From the NCBI GenBank assembly GCA_037133915.1, contig JBAXND010000022.1, positions 1-64,000 on the forward strand: a stretch of 64,000 bases of DNA, written 5' to 3'. The notes beneath the pieces were generated by a model. The model did not search any database and had not been told where the DNA came from. It was given only the letters and a program-made list of their open reading frames with translations. Origin of the DNA: Bacteroidota bacterium. GTDB taxonomy: Bacteria > Bacteroidota > Bacteroidia > Bacteroidales > CAIWKO01. Positions 16,686 to 25,694 of the stretch are shown one piece after another. The position numbers and the translations under genes are program-made. Every line of letters starts with the position of its first letter. The stretch's first letter is position 1.

Positions 16686-17948
16686 ATGGAAGTTTTTAAA
16701 TTCGGTGGGCTGAGTACGCAGGATGCCCCTTCGGTAAAACGGGTAACGGAAATTATACGGGCCGACCGGGATAAAGATCTGGTGCTGGTGTTCTCGGCTA
16801 TGGGAAAAACCACCCGACTGCTCGAAAAGCTTATCGCTTCGGCATTTCATCATTACAAAGATGTAGAAGAAGTCCTCACCCAGTTTGTGGATTATCACAA
16901 AAATATTATTTCGGAACTTGGAATAACGAATAGCGACCCCGGCTTCGACGATATCGATACTATGTTTGCCGAAGTCAGGAAACGCTGTCTGGGCAGCACA
17001 GGTGATGATTTCGATTTCTTTTACGATCAGGTGGTGGTGTGGGGCGAACTGATTGCATCACGCATCATGAGCCTGTATCTGAACAAAACTGGCATCGCCT
17101 GCCGCTGGGTTGATATCCGCACAACGCTGCATACCAACGATTGCTTCCGCGAAGGCCGCGTGGACTGGGAGAAATCGCTCCCGATGATTAATAAGGCATT
17201 CAGCAACACTGACGGCAACACAGCCATTCACGTAACACAGGGTTTTATTGCTACCAGCCGCAACGGACATAACATCACGCTCGGACTCGACGGCTCCGAT
17301 TATTCGGCAGCTATTATTGCCTACTGCCTCGATGCCTCCAAAGTTACGATATGGAAAGATGTGGAAGGCATCATGAATGCCGACCCGCGCTACTTCAGCG
17401 ATACCGTGAAATTTGAATCGCTCTCGTATACCGATGCCATTGAACTGGCGTATTACGGCGCAAACGTGATTCATCCGAAAACGATAAAACCCTTGCAGAA
17501 TAAGAATATTCACCTTGAGGTGAAATCTTTTCTCGCGCCTGCCAAAAGCGGAACTGTCATCAGAGAAAGCTCGTCCAAGCTGCTTATTCCTACATTTATT
17601 CTTAAACAGTCGCAGGTGATGCTCAATATTTCGAGTGTCGATTTTTCGTTTATCATTGAAGAAAACCTCCGCGATATTTTCGATGTGTTTTCGAAGTTCA
17701 ACGTGCGGGTGAATATGATGCACAACACCGCCCTGAGTTTTACCGTGTGCATTGATACCAACGACCAAAAACTCCCGCTCTTCATCGATGCCCTCAAAAA
17801 GCAATTCAATGTTACGCATCAGACCGGGTTGGAGCTGATTACCATCTGGCACTTCGACCAGGCTACGCTTCACCGTACCATCAGCAACAAGCAGGTGCTG
17901 GTTGAGATTCACAGCGGCGATGTTGCACAAATCATTGTTAAGCCATAA
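16686..17948 (+). CDS. lysC: Aspartate kinase
   Basis: Phosphorylates L-aspartate with ATP, the first step toward lysine/diaminopimelate, threonine and methionine. 420 residues, monofunctional (no homoserine dehydrogenase part). The N-terminus MEVFKFGG has the kinase signature at 5-8, though it continues LST where most have TSV. The nucleotide-binding part TLGLDGSDYSAAII and WKDVEGIMNADPR follow, then two C-terminal ACT-like regions (about 300-410), usually the site of feedback control. ATG 16686 is chosen because the family starts here; the frame stays open 13 codons upstream, into the tRNA remnant, starting at a GTG- or TTG-like codon, which I reject. asd follows after 33 bases, so the two probably form an operon. 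Confidence 0.94.
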   Translation: MEVFKFGGLSTQDAPSVKRVTEIIRADRDKDLVLVFSAMGKTTRLLEKLIASAFHHYKDVEEVLTQFVDYHKNIISELGITNSDPGFDDIDTMFAEVRKRCLGSTGDDFDFFYDQVVVWGELIASRIMSLYLNKTGIACRWVDIRTTLHTNDCFREGRVDWEKSLPMINKAFSNTDGNTAIHVTQGFIATSRNGHNITLGLDGSDYSAAIIAYCLDASKVTIWKDVEGIMNADPRYFSDTVKFESLSYTDAIELAYYGANVIHPKTIKPLQNKNIHLEVKSFLAPAKSGTVIRESSSKLLIPTFILKQSQVMLNISSVDFSFIIEENLRDIFDVFSKFNVRVNMMHNTALSFTVCIDTNDQKLPLFIDALKKQFNVTHQTGLELITIWHFDQATLHRTISNKQVLVEIHSGDVAQIIVKP

Positions 17949-17981
17949 TCCGTAATAATAGTCAGTTTAGAAGATACGAAT

Positions 17982-18959
17982 ATGAAAGTTGCAGTAATTG
18001 GAGCCACCGGTTTGGTAGGCCGCATGATGATTAAAGTTCTTGAAGAACGTAACTTCCCGGTAACGGAACTTATTCTTGCAGCATCAGACCGCTCGGTTGG
18101 GAAGGTGATTGAATTTAAAGGCAAACCCGTCACCATGGTTTCTGTTGCCGATGCTATCAGCGCAAAGCCCCGCTTCGCATTTTTTTCGGCAGGCGGAAGC
18201 GCGTCGAAACATTATGCACCGCTGTTTGCTGCAAACGGAACGGTGGTAATCGACAATTCTTCGGCATGGCGCATGGACGATTCCATAAAACTCGTGGTGC
18301 CGGAAGTAAATGGAGGATTGCTGACTGCCGACGATAAAATTATTGCCAATCCCAACTGCTCAACCATTCAGATGGTGGTGGCATTGAACCCGCTTCACAA
18401 AAAGTACGGAATAAAACGGCTGGTGATTTCCACCTATCAGGCCGTTTCGGGTACCGGACAAAAAGCCATGGACCAGATACAGAACGAACGCGCGGGCATC
18501 AGCGGTCCCATGGCGTATCATTACCCGATTGATCTGAACTGTATTCCTCACGGAGGCGATTTTCTGGACGACGGTTATACCACCGAAGAAGTGAAGCTGG
18601 TGAACGAAACGCGCAAAATACTGGGCGACCAAACCATCAATATTACTGCAACGGTTGTTCGTGTGCCGGTATTAATGGGGCATTCCGAATGTGTGAATAT
18701 TGAATTTCATAAGGAGTTTGACCTGAAGGAAGCCGTGCAGCTGCTGCGCGACGCTCCCGGAATCATTGTTATGGATAATCCTGAAACCAATACCTATCCC
18801 ATGCCGCTGATGGCAGCCGGAAAAGATGAAGTGTTTGTGGGACGCATCCGCCGCGACCATTCACAGCCCTGCACCATGAATATATGGGTAGTTGCCGACA
18901 ACCTTCGTAAAGGAGCGGCGTCTAATGCCATTCAGATTGCGGAAGCAATTAACAGTTAA
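17982..18959 (+). CDS. asd: Aspartate-semialdehyde dehydrogenase
   Basis: Reduces aspartyl phosphate to aspartate semialdehyde with NADPH, the step after aspartate kinase encoded just upstream. 325 residues, normal length. The nucleotide-binding motif GATGLVG is at 7-13, the catalytic cysteine is C126 in ANPNCSTIQ, and the active-site histidine is in GRIRRDHSQP near the C-terminus. No fusion or damage. Cytoplasmic homodimer or tetramer in the family. Confidence 0.97.
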   Translation: MKVAVIGATGLVGRMMIKVLEERNFPVTELILAASDRSVGKVIEFKGKPVTMVSVADAISAKPRFAFFSAGGSASKHYAPLFAANGTVVIDNSSAWRMDDSIKLVVPEVNGGLLTADDKIIANPNCSTIQMVVALNPLHKKYGIKRLVISTYQAVSGTGQKAMDQIQNERAGISGPMAYHYPIDLNCIPHGGDFLDDGYTTEEVKLVNETRKILGDQTINITATVVRVPVLMGHSECVNIEFHKEFDLKEAVQLLRDAPGIIVMDNPETNTYPMPLMAAGKDEVFVGRIRRDHSQPCTMNIWVVADNLRKGAASNAIQIAEAINS

Positions 18960-19090
18960 GAATTAATAATTAACAATTAACAATTTTCAAATTAGCTAAT
19001 TGCCGAATTGCCGAATTGACTAATTGTCTCATTGGCGAATTGACTAATTATAAAAGTCACGCAAAGACGCGAAGACGCAAAGATTAATTG

Positions 19091-19131
19091 TTAGTTCTTC
19101 ACTCTTAGTTCTTCACTCTTAGTTCTTCACT
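19091..19131. repeat. 14-bp tandem repeat TTAGTTCTTCACTC
   Basis: Two exact units (19091-19104, 19105-19118) and most of a third (19119-19131), directly upstream of the helicase promoter region. Confidence 0.85.
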
Positions 19132-19161
19132 ACTTTGTTCTGTTTGTATTATAATAATGTG

Positions 19162-19169
19162 TACCTTTG
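19162..19169 (+). promoter_or_regulatory. Possible -7 box (TACCTTTG) for helicase-typA
   Basis: Exact TAnnTTTG match, about 128 bases before the ATG. TTTG at 19143-19146 is 15 bases upstream and TTTG at 19134-19137 is 24, so neither has ideal spacing. The long leader would suit the post-transcriptional control often seen for DEAD-box genes. Confidence 0.4.
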
Positions 19170-19297
19170 CACCCGATTAAATAAAACAATAGTGAACTTT
19201 CCGGGCAAGCAGGGCGCTTGTCAATCCTTCCAACATCGTCAATGTCTGTGGGGGAACAATTTATCCGCACCCCCGAATTTCACAAGCAATCTACATT

Positions 19298-21205
19298 ATG
19301 ATAACATTTGAAGAATTAGGAATTTCCCCTTCCATTTTGAAGGCGGTCAGGGAACTTGGTTTTGAGAACCCCATGCCGGTTCAGGAAAAGGTAATCCCGT
19401 TGATGCTGGGCCAGTCGCGCGACATCATTGCATTAGCACAGACAGGAACAGGTAAAACAGCAGCATTCGGACTTCCGCTGGTGCAGGAAGCCATTCCGGG
19501 CTCAAAACTGCCTACGGCGCTCATACTTTGCCCAACCCGCGAACTCTGCCTGCAAATTGCCGGCGATCTGAACGATTACGCATTGTACAGCAACGACATC
19601 AAAGTGCTTCCCGTTTATGGAGGCTCAAGCATTGATACTCAGGTAAAAGCCCTGAGAAGCGGCGTACAGATTATTGTTGCAACACCCGGCCGTATGAACG
19701 ACCTTATTGAACGCGGTGTGGCAAAACTTTCAGCTATCAAGCGCGTGGTGCTCGACGAAGCCGACGAAATGCTCAACATGGGCTTTCTCGACAGCATCAA
19801 CACCATTCTGGCCGAAGTGCCCGAAAACAGAAACACACTGCTGTTCTCGGCTACCATGCCTCCGCAAATTGCAAGCATCTCCAAGAAATACATGAAAGAC
19901 CCCTTAGAGGTCACCATTGGTACCCGCAACTCGGGCGCCGAGAATGTTAAACACATCTACTACACCGTTCACGCCAAGGATAAATATCTGGTGCTGAAAC
20001 GTATTGCCGATAATAACCCGGGCATCTTCGGACTGGTATTTTGCCGCACACGCCGCGAAACACAGGAAATTGCCGATAAACTGATTCAGGACGGCTACAA
20101 TGCAGAAGCGCTTCACGGCGACCTCTCGCAGGGACAGCGCGATCTGGTAATGTCGAAGTTTCGTTCCAAGAACATCAAAATGCTGGTGGCTACCGACGTG
20201 GCTGCACGCGGACTCGATGTGGACGACCTCACACACGTTATCAACTACACCCTTCCCGACGATCATGAAGTATATACACACCGCAGCGGTCGTACCGGAC
20301 GGGCAGGCAAAACAGGTATCTCCATTGCACTGGTGAACCTGCGTGAACGCCATCTCATCAAACAGATTGAAAAGAAATTAAAGAAAGAGTTTAAAAGTGC
20401 CGTGGTGCCTACCGGTCGCGAGATATGCGAGAAACAGCTGTTTCACCTGATTGACCGTATGGAAAAGGTCGAACTGGACCAGACAGACATAGACAGCTAC
20501 CTGCCGGTAATCTACCGTAAGCTGGAATGGCTCGATAAGGAAGAAGTGATCAAACGCTTCGTTTCATTATCATTCAACCGCTTCCTGGAGTATTACCGCA
20601 ATGCCAACGAGATTAAATCGCCCATCAGCGACGGTCCCGGTGGTGAAGCCGACGGCAAACGCGGCAGAAGGCGCGAAGCGGAAGGCGGCTATACCCGTAT
20701 GTTCATCAGTCTCGGCAAAATGGACGGTTTTTACCCGCCACAGCTTATTGACCTTGTGAACCGCTGTTCACCCGGTAAGAAAGTAGCGCTGGGCGATATA
20801 GACCTGAAACGTAACTTCTCATTCTTCGAGATTGAGACACGTTTCGTCGACGAGATTATTCCTGCCATGAACCGCATGGAATTTGAAGGCCGCCCGATAA
20901 AGGTTGAACCTGCCGAAGGCAAAGGCGATATTGACGACGCACCACGCCCTCGCTCATCGGCTAACAGAGGCGACGACAGCCGTCCGCGCAGCGGCGGATA
21001 CGACAGAACCAAGAAAGATGCACCCCGCGGCGGATACGACAGAGCAAAGAAAGACGCACCTCGCGGCGGTGGATTCGACAGAACCAAGAAAGACGCCCCA
21101 CGCGGCGGCGGATTCGACAAAACGAAAAAAGAAGCACCCCGCTACGGCGGATATAAAAAAGACACAAGCGAAAGCTGGAACAGGGATAAAAAGAGGAAGA
21201 AATAA
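19298..21205 (+). CDS. deaD: DEAD-box RNA helicase (DeaD/CsdA type)
   Basis: ATP-dependent RNA helicase acting on structured RNA, probably in ribosome assembly and cold adaptation as for DeaD. 635 residues. Motifs seen in order: Walker A AQTGTGKT (47-54), PTREL (79-83), ATPGR, DEAD (153-156), SAT (184-186), HGDLSQGQRD, ATDVAARGLDV and HRSGRTGRAG. After the two RecA domains comes a DbpA-type RNA-binding domain (about 470-545, YTRMFISLGKMDG ... GRPIKVE). The tail is a basic low-complexity region with four near repeats of GG(Y/F)DRTKKDAPR, likely a second RNA-binding surface. Its stop overlaps the typA start (TAATG), so the two are probably translationally coupled. Confidence 0.93.
   Translation: MITFEELGISPSILKAVRELGFENPMPVQEKVIPLMLGQSRDIIALAQTGTGKTAAFGLPLVQEAIPGSKLPTALILCPTRELCLQIAGDLNDYALYSNDIKVLPVYGGSSIDTQVKALRSGVQIIVATPGRMNDLIERGVAKLSAIKRVVLDEADEMLNMGFLDSINTILAEVPENRNTLLFSATMPPQIASISKKYMKDPLEVTIGTRNSGAENVKHIYYTVHAKDKYLVLKRIADNNPGIFGLVFCRTRRETQEIADKLIQDGYNAEALHGDLSQGQRDLVMSKFRSKNIKMLVATDVAARGLDVDDLTHVINYTLPDDHEVYTHRSGRTGRAGKTGISIALVNLRERHLIKQIEKKLKKEFKSAVVPTGREICEKQLFHLIDRMEKVELDQTDIDSYLPVIYRKLEWLDKEEVIKRFVSLSFNRFLEYYRNANEIKSPISDGPGGEADGKRGRRREAEGGYTRMFISLGKMDGFYPPQLIDLVNRCSPGKKVALGDIDLKRNFSFFEIETRFVDEIIPAMNRMEFEGRPIKVEPAEGKGDIDDAPRPRSSANRGDDSRPRSGGYDRTKKDAPRGGYDRAKKDAPRGGGFDRTKKDAPRGGGFDKTKKEAPRYGGYKKDTSESWNRDKKRKK
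20990..21165 (+). repeat. In-frame repeats encoding the helicase tail
   Basis: Four imperfect copies of 36-39 bases encode GGYDRTKKDAPR or close variants. They can expand or contract without changing frame, so tail length may vary between strains. Confidence 0.8.
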
Positions 21206-23022
21206 TGAGCGAAGAAGAGCAGGACGTCAGGAACGTGGCCATTATTGCCCACGTTGATCACGGCAAAACAACATTGGTTGACCGCATCTTACATCAGGTA
21301 AAACTATTCAGAGATAATCAGGAAGTGCGTGAGCTCATTCTGGACTCCAACGACCTGGAACGTGAGCGCGGTATCACCATCTTATCAAAAAACGTATCGG
21401 TACGCTATAAAGGTGTTAAGATAAATATCATCGACACCCCCGGTCACGCCGACTTTGGCGGTGAAGTGGAACGTGTGCTGAATATGGCAGACGGTGTGCT
21501 TTTGCTGGTTGATGCCTTTGAAGGTCCCATGCCGCAAACGCGGTTTGTACTTCAGAAAGCACTCGAACTCGGGCTGAAACCCGTGGTGGTGGTGAATAAG
21601 GTTGACAAACCCAACTGCAGCCCCGAAGAAGTATATGAGTCGGTATTTGACCTGATGTTCAGCCTTGAGGCCAGCGAAGACCAGCTTAACTTCCCCACGG
21701 TTTACGGCTCCTCCAAACAGGGATGGATGTCGGACGACTGGCAGAAACCCACAACCGATATCACCTATTTGCTTGAGACCATTATTGCACACATCAAACC
21801 CAAGAAGATAGAGCAGGGCAACCTGCAGATGCAGATCAGCTCACTCGATTATTCATCGTACGTGGGACGTATCGCCATAGGGCGTATCTCTCGCGGAGCC
21901 CTGAAGATGGGGCAGCAGGTATCTATTGTTCGTGCCGACGGTCAGATTGTGAAGTCGGTTATCAAAGAACTGTATCTGTTTGAAGGACTGGGCAAGGAAA
22001 AGATTAAGAAAGAAGTGGGCGCCGGAGAGATTTGTGCCGTGCTGCTTCCCGACGAATTCAACATAGGCGATACCATCGCCGACATAGAAGCGCCCGACGG
22101 TATGGCACCCATCAGCATGGATGAGCCTACCATGAGTATGCTTTTCACCATCAACAATTCCCCGTTTTTCGGGAAAGAAGGACTGTACGTTACTTCACGC
22201 CACATCCGCGACCGCTTATATAAGGAAACCGAAAAGAATCTGGCATTGCGCGTTGACGAGACCGACTCGCCCGACCGTTTGCTGGTGTTCGGACGCGGTA
22301 TTCTGCATCTCTCCATTCTTGTCGAGACCATGCGCCGCGAAGGTTATGAATTTCAGCTCGGACAGCCTACCGTTATCACCAAGATGATTAACGGTGTGAA
22401 GAACGAGCCTATAGAGTCACTGACCATCCACGTTCCCGAAGCGTTTTCGGGTAAGGTAATAGAAGTGGTGAGTCGCCGCAAGGGCGAAGTGGAATCTATT
22501 GAAACCCGCAACGACCGTATTGAACTCGTGTTTAATATTCCTGCCCGCGGACTCATCGGACTTACCAATGCCGTATTGAACGTATCGGAAGGAGAGGCCG
22601 TGATAGCCCACCGTTTTAAAGGCTTCGAACCCTGGAAAGGCGAGATGACAAATGCACGCAACGGCGCGCTGATAGTTATGGAAACAGGCGTTTCCGTGGC
22701 CTATGCGTTATGGAAGCTGCAGGATAGAGGCAAGTTCTTTATCGGCTCCAACGAACCTATTTACGAAGGTCAGGTGATAGGAGAGAACACCCGTCAGGAT
22801 AATATTGCCATTAATGTTATCAAGACCAAGAAACTCTCGAACGTACGTGCTTCGGGTTCCGACGAAAAGATAAACCTGGTACCGCCCATACGTTTCTCGC
22901 TGGAAGAAGCCATGGAATACATCCGCGACGACGAATACGTTGAAGTAACTCCCAAATCTATCCGCATCCGCAAGATTATCCTCAGTGAACTCGAACGGAA
23001 ACGGAAGAATAAAGCTGACTAA
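21205..23022 (+). CDS. typA: GTP-binding protein TypA/BipA
   Basis: Translational GTPase of the EF-G/LepA superfamily that binds the ribosome and affects 50S assembly, stress and cold growth. 605 residues, typical length. G1 is AHVDHGKT (15-22), the switch region [12 protein letters not shown]3 [17 protein letters not shown]4 NKVDK. Domains II, III, V and the TypA-specific C-terminal domain follow (IPARGLIGL and [15 protein letters not shown] are family hallmarks). ATG overlaps the helicase stop by one base. Both products act on ribosome assembly, so the coupling makes functional sense. Confidence 0.96.
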   Translation: MSEEEQDVRNVAIIAHVDHGKTTLVDRILHQVKLFRDNQEVRELILDSNDLERERGITILSKNVSVRYKGVKINIIDTPGHADFGGEVERVLNMADGVLLLVDAFEGPMPQTRFVLQKALELGLKPVVVVNKVDKPNCSPEEVYESVFDLMFSLEASEDQLNFPTVYGSSKQGWMSDDWQKPTTDITYLLETIIAHIKPKKIEQGNLQMQISSLDYSSYVGRIAIGRISRGALKMGQQVSIVRADGQIVKSVIKELYLFEGLGKEKIKKEVGAGEICAVLLPDEFNIGDTIADIEAPDGMAPISMDEPTMSMLFTINNSPFFGKEGLYVTSRHIRDRLYKETEKNLALRVDETDSPDRLLVFGRGILHLSILVETMRREGYEFQLGQPTVITKMINGVKNEPIESLTIHVPEAFSGKVIEVVSRRKGEVESIETRNDRIELVFNIPARGLIGLTNAVLNVSEGEAVIAHRFKGFEPWKGEMTNARNGALIVMETGVSVAYALWKLQDRGKFFIGSNEPIYEGQVIGENTRQDNIAINVIKTKKLSNVRASGSDEKINLVPPIRFSLEEAMEYIRDDEYVEVTPKSIRIRKIILSELERKRKNKAD

Positions 23023-23144
23023 GAGAGTCGTGAGTCGTCAAAGCCCCCATCCCCGGCCCTTCCCCCTTAGATGGGGAAGGGAGGTGCAATTCATGAGCCG
23101 CAACGGATGGAAGTCGGAAGTCGAGAGTCGTAAGTCGTGAGTCT

Positions 23145-23389
23145 CCTGTCCGCTTTTGGCGGAGGAGTCGTGAGAAAAAGCCCCCCTGCCCCCCTATAAG
23201 GGGGGTAAAAAAATGTCAACATAGTGTAGGACGACGCAAGGTCATAAGTCGCCTGTCCGCCTTTGGCGGGTGAGTCGTGAGAAAAAGCCCCCCTGCCCCC
23301 CTATAAGGGGGGTAAAAAAAATGTCAACATAGTTTAGGACGACGCAAGGTCATAAGTCGCCTGTCCGCTTTTGGCGGAGGAGTCGTGAG
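23145..23389. repeat. 107/108-bp direct repeat, two copies plus a partial third
   Basis: Copy 1 is 23145-23251, copy 2 is 23252-23359, and 23360-23389 begins a third. Copies differ at a handful of positions. Each holds two palindromes: TCCGC-TTTT-GGCGGA (or CCGCCTTTGGCGG) and CCCCCCTATAAGGGGGG followed by a run of A, plus GAGTCGTGAG and GGTCATAAGTCG. Reverse-complemented, the parts match the 1096-1172 repeat. The C6/G6 palindrome could terminate transcripts coming from the right on the minus strand. Confidence 0.9.
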
Positions 23390-23449
23390 TCAGTTGAAAG
23401 GTAAAGGCAATAAAACTATTCCCTATTAGCTGTTTTCGTTTCTGCCAAG

Positions 23450-23764
23450 GGAGCATTTGTAAATACGTGTGGAACTTTCACACTTGCTCGGGGAGGGATA
23501 ACACTTGCCTGTGGAGCACTTAGACACGCCAAGGGAATATTTACCTACGCTAAGGGAACATTCACACCCACCTGTGGAACATTCGCATATGCCAAGGGAG
23601 CATTCACTCCCTCCAGTGGAATACTCACACACGCCAAGGGAATATTTACATATGCCTGTGGAGTATTTACATACGCTAAGGGAACATTCACACCCACCTG
23701 TGGAATACTTACACATGCTTCGGGAGTATTCACACCTTTCTGTGGAATACTTACACATACTTCG
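23450..23764. repeat. 21-bp minisatellite, fifteen units without length change
   Basis: Fifteen contiguous units of exactly 21 bases. The consensus is roughly GGAAYAYTYACACAYGCCWRK. Each starts GGA; ends alternate loosely between CCTGT and C(C/T)AAG or TTCG, giving a partial 42-bp higher-order period. The pair of units at 23534-23575 nearly equals the pair at 23660-23701, so a multi-unit block was duplicated. Being a multiple of three, the period leaves several frames open on both strands with seven-residue repeats. There is no convincing start, so I do not call a gene. Confidence 0.9.
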
Positions 23765-24070
23765 GGAGTTTTAGTACCATCGATGAGATTCCTCACTGCA
23801 TTCCGAATGAAGCGAAGCGTAATGAGGAATCCCTGTGCTTAGTGGAGGAAGGGTAGTTTTGTTCAATTTAAAATTTAAAATTTATAATTTAAAATTTCTA
23901 TTTGGTATTTGAATATCGTATATATTTACGGTGGATAAGATGAGGGGTGTAGGGTTGTTAAGGCGATATACCGTCAGATACATAATCGTACATTTTTAGG
24001 GATAGGGAGGAAATAGGCCGTTACCGGAAATTTCAGAATGACTTATTTCTGGAGAATATTACATTAACCC

Positions 24071-24508
24071 ATGAAACTTTTTAAACGAAAAGAAATAATT
24101 CTTATAAGCGACTATACATTAGATTCCGTTGTCAAAATTTTAGAAAGAAAAATGGAACTAAGCGTTGAACCATCGGTTGAGGGTACTTATTTATATGAGA
24201 CATTAAATGGGACATCCTCTCAACTTGATAATTTTGCATTACTACAATGTTGGGTTGAAAATAATGAAAATAAAACTGAAATCACTGTTTGGTTTAGACC
24301 TAATGTTATGTTTATTATTTTGCTAGCTATTACAATACTTTTTGGAATCGCGGGAATATTTTCTACATTAAGTAAAAATGATGCAAGTCAATTAATTGGC
24401 TTTGTGCCATTCGTCTTGGTCTTTCTCTTCGGACAAATTGTTAGTGCTTTTAATAAAAGGAACAAAGTAATGGAAATGGAGAGGCTCCTACATTGTTCTT
24501 CAGTTTAG
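24071..24508 (+). CDS. Small membrane protein of unknown function
   Basis: 145 residues. The first 75 are soluble and mixed, followed by two hydrophobic helices (about 78-98, MFIILLAITILFGIAGIFS, and about 107-127, LIGFVPFVLVFLFGQIVSAF) and a short charged tail. No signal peptide; both ends are probably cytoplasmic. I recognise no family. The sequence is visibly more AT-rich than argS or typA, as are the next few genes, which fits a transferred cassette-like block. Confidence 0.6.
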   Translation: MKLFKRKEIILISDYTLDSVVKILERKMELSVEPSVEGTYLYETLNGTSSQLDNFALLQCWVENNENKTEITVWFRPNVMFIILLAITILFGIAGIFSTLSKNDASQLIGFVPFVLVFLFGQIVSAFNKRNKVMEMERLLHCSSV

Positions 24509-24716
24509 TATTGAATTAATTTGAAAATACTTTAGTATATTGAAGACGGATTGAATTTAAGTAAGCATATTTATTGGGATCTATTGAAAAATATTTAAAA
24601 CATACTCATAGAACGGGTTCAACAACATGCATTTGTTGCTTTGTGATAAACGCAAGCATAAACGAAACAAAATAAACACCGAAAAAGATTAGCATTACCC
24701 GCACGGTAATCAAGCC

Positions 24717-24735
24717 CGGGAAACGTTAGCAGTCA
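24717..24735 (+). repeat. 19-nt motif CGGGAAACGTTAGCAGTCA, copy 1
   Basis: Matches 25458-25476 at 18 of 19 positions. It lies 30 bases before the 24766 gene and just after a small hairpin (ATTACC-CGCAC-GGTAAT, 24694-24710). The core GTTAGCA is close to, but not, the GTTRRRY core of integron attC sites. Confidence 0.7.
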
Positions 24736-24765
24736 GCTCAACACCGAAATCAATAAAAAAACACA

Positions 24766-25398
24766 ATGAATATAACAATCATAGGAGCCTCGGCCGGAAT
24801 AGGATTAGAAACAGTAAAAAGAGGATTAAACAGGAATCATTCGATAACGACTCTTTCCCGAACTGAAATTAAAATAGAGGAAAATAGATCGTTAAAAGTG
24901 ATACTTGGTGATGCAACAAATAAAGTGGACCTATTAAATTCTATCCAAAACGCAGATGCTCTGATTATAACTTTGGGAACTGGCAAGAATATGAAAGCTA
25001 CTACCATTTTTTCAGATTTCGCAAAATTAATTGTGGAAATACACAGGGAGAACAAAATAGATATCCCATTTATTTTTGTTACAGGATTTGGAGCCGGAGA
25101 AAGTAAAAATTATGTTCCCTGGCTTGTAAAAATGTTTTTAAAATACTTTTTAAAAGACGTTTATGCTGACAAAACTAAAATGGAAGAAATTATCACTAAT
25201 TCAGATCTGAATTGGACAGTTGTGAGACCAGGAAGGCTATTAGAAAAGGGATTGACAGAGAAATACCGTATTGAAAACAAATTATTCAAAGGAATTAATA
25301 TAGGTGGAATTAATAGAGCTGACGTAGCAGACTTTTTAATAAAACAGGCAGAAAAACAAACTGAATTAAAAAAGTACATTGCGATATCTGAAAAATAG
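24766..25398 (+). CDS. Atypical short-chain dehydrogenase / NAD(P)H-binding protein
   Basis: 210 residues forming one Rossmann domain. The dinucleotide site is GASAGIG (7-13). Further features fit the atypical SDR group (NmrA/biliverdin reductase B-like): DALIITLGTG, VTGFGAGES and SDLNWTVVRPGRL. The classic YxxxK catalytic pair is not clear, so it may bind NAD(P)H as an oxidoreductase or as a sensor. Substrate unknown. AT-rich, single gene flanked by the two copies of the 19-nt motif, which suggests a mobile unit of gene plus recombination site. Confidence 0.75.
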   Translation: MNITIIGASAGIGLETVKRGLNRNHSITTLSRTEIKIEENRSLKVILGDATNKVDLLNSIQNADALIITLGTGKNMKATTIFSDFAKLIVEIHRENKIDIPFIFVTGFGAGESKNYVPWLVKMFLKYFLKDVYADKTKMEEIITNSDLNWTVVRPGRLLEKGLTEKYRIENKLFKGINIGGINRADVADFLIKQAEKQTELKKYIAISEK

Positions 25399-25404
25399 AA
25401 TAAA

Positions 25405-25476
25405 AGCCGAAACGTTAACAGCGTACAAGTGCAACCCGAAAAGGGTATGCGCCTGTGCGGGAAACGATAGCAGTCA
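25405..25476 (+). repeat. Imperfect hairpin ending in 19-nt motif copy 2 (attC-like)
   Basis: GCGTACAAGTGCAACCC (25421-25437) is largely complementary to GGGTATGCGCCTGTGCGG (25443-25460), with one bulged base and a few mispairs, across a GAAAA loop. The outer parts are CCGAAACGTTAACAG on the left and GGGAAACGATAGCAGTCA (end of the 19-nt motif) on the right. Size and shape recall an integron attC site, but the terminal cores do not match the RYYYAAC/GTTRRRY consensus. Confidence 0.5.
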
Positions 25477-25506
25477 TTGTAAAACAACGTTATTTATTAC
25501 AACAAT

Positions 25507-25661
25507 ATGAAATATGAAACCAGTAAAGAGATTTATTTAGTTCAAATCATTGATGAAAATAAAAATGTGGTGAATAAAAAAATAATAACTCAATAATATT
25601 TACACTAAACGAAGACGGAGGAAAAAGTCATCTAATCGTTATAGGCAACACAGATTTTTAA
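25507..25661 (+). pseudogene. Small gene broken at an A7 tract
   Basis: ATG 25507 opens a frame for MKYETSKEIYLVQIIDENK and on to NVVNKK, then runs into a stop after KIITQ. The next frame reads through the same A tract (25576-25582) as NNNSIIFTLNEDGGKSH and ends GNTDF at 25661. Removing or adding one base in the A7 run would join them into a protein of about 51 residues. It may be a decayed cassette gene or a homopolymer base-call error. Confidence 0.5.
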
Positions 25662-25694
25662 CAATAAAACTTAATAAATTAATAGAGTAATTTT

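Larger units (their letters stand above)
18960..19297. other. Repeat-rich spacer and leader before the helicase gene
   Basis: About 340 bases. They hold the AT-rich phrase TTAACAATTAACAATT, imperfect repeats of GAATTGACTAATTG (18990-19050), a 14-bp tandem repeat (19091-19131), a -7-like box (19162-19169) and then a leader of about 125 bases with G5 and C5 runs (near 19249-19275) that could pair. Confidence 0.55.
23023..24070. other. Gene-free repeat block after typA
   Basis: About 1050 bases without a credible gene. They contain GAGTCGTGAGTC repeats, the 107/108-bp direct repeat (23145-23389), the 21-bp array (23450-23764) and an inverted repeat GATTCCTCA/TGAGGAATC (about 23787-23832) around AATGAAGCGAAGCGTAATG. 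Open frames here exist only because the 21-bp period keeps several frames free of stops. Confidence 0.7.

Noticed and set aside
17058..17930. 290-codon frame on the minus strand
   Set aside because: It lies wholly antisense to lysC and has no motif; it is a codon-bias shadow.
19249..19275. Riboswitch in the helicase leader
   Set aside because: Only a five-pair G/C stem is visible and no known riboswitch core is seen.
23450..23764. CRISPR array
   Set aside because: Units are contiguous with no unique spacers, and no cas gene is present.
23426..23796. Three overlapping frames encoding seven-residue repeats
   Set aside because: Open on both strands only because a 21-bp period lacks stops; no start or ribosome site favours one of them.
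24694..25476. Firm call of an integron
   Set aside because: The cores do not match the attC consensus and no integrase is present, so it is kept only as a finding.
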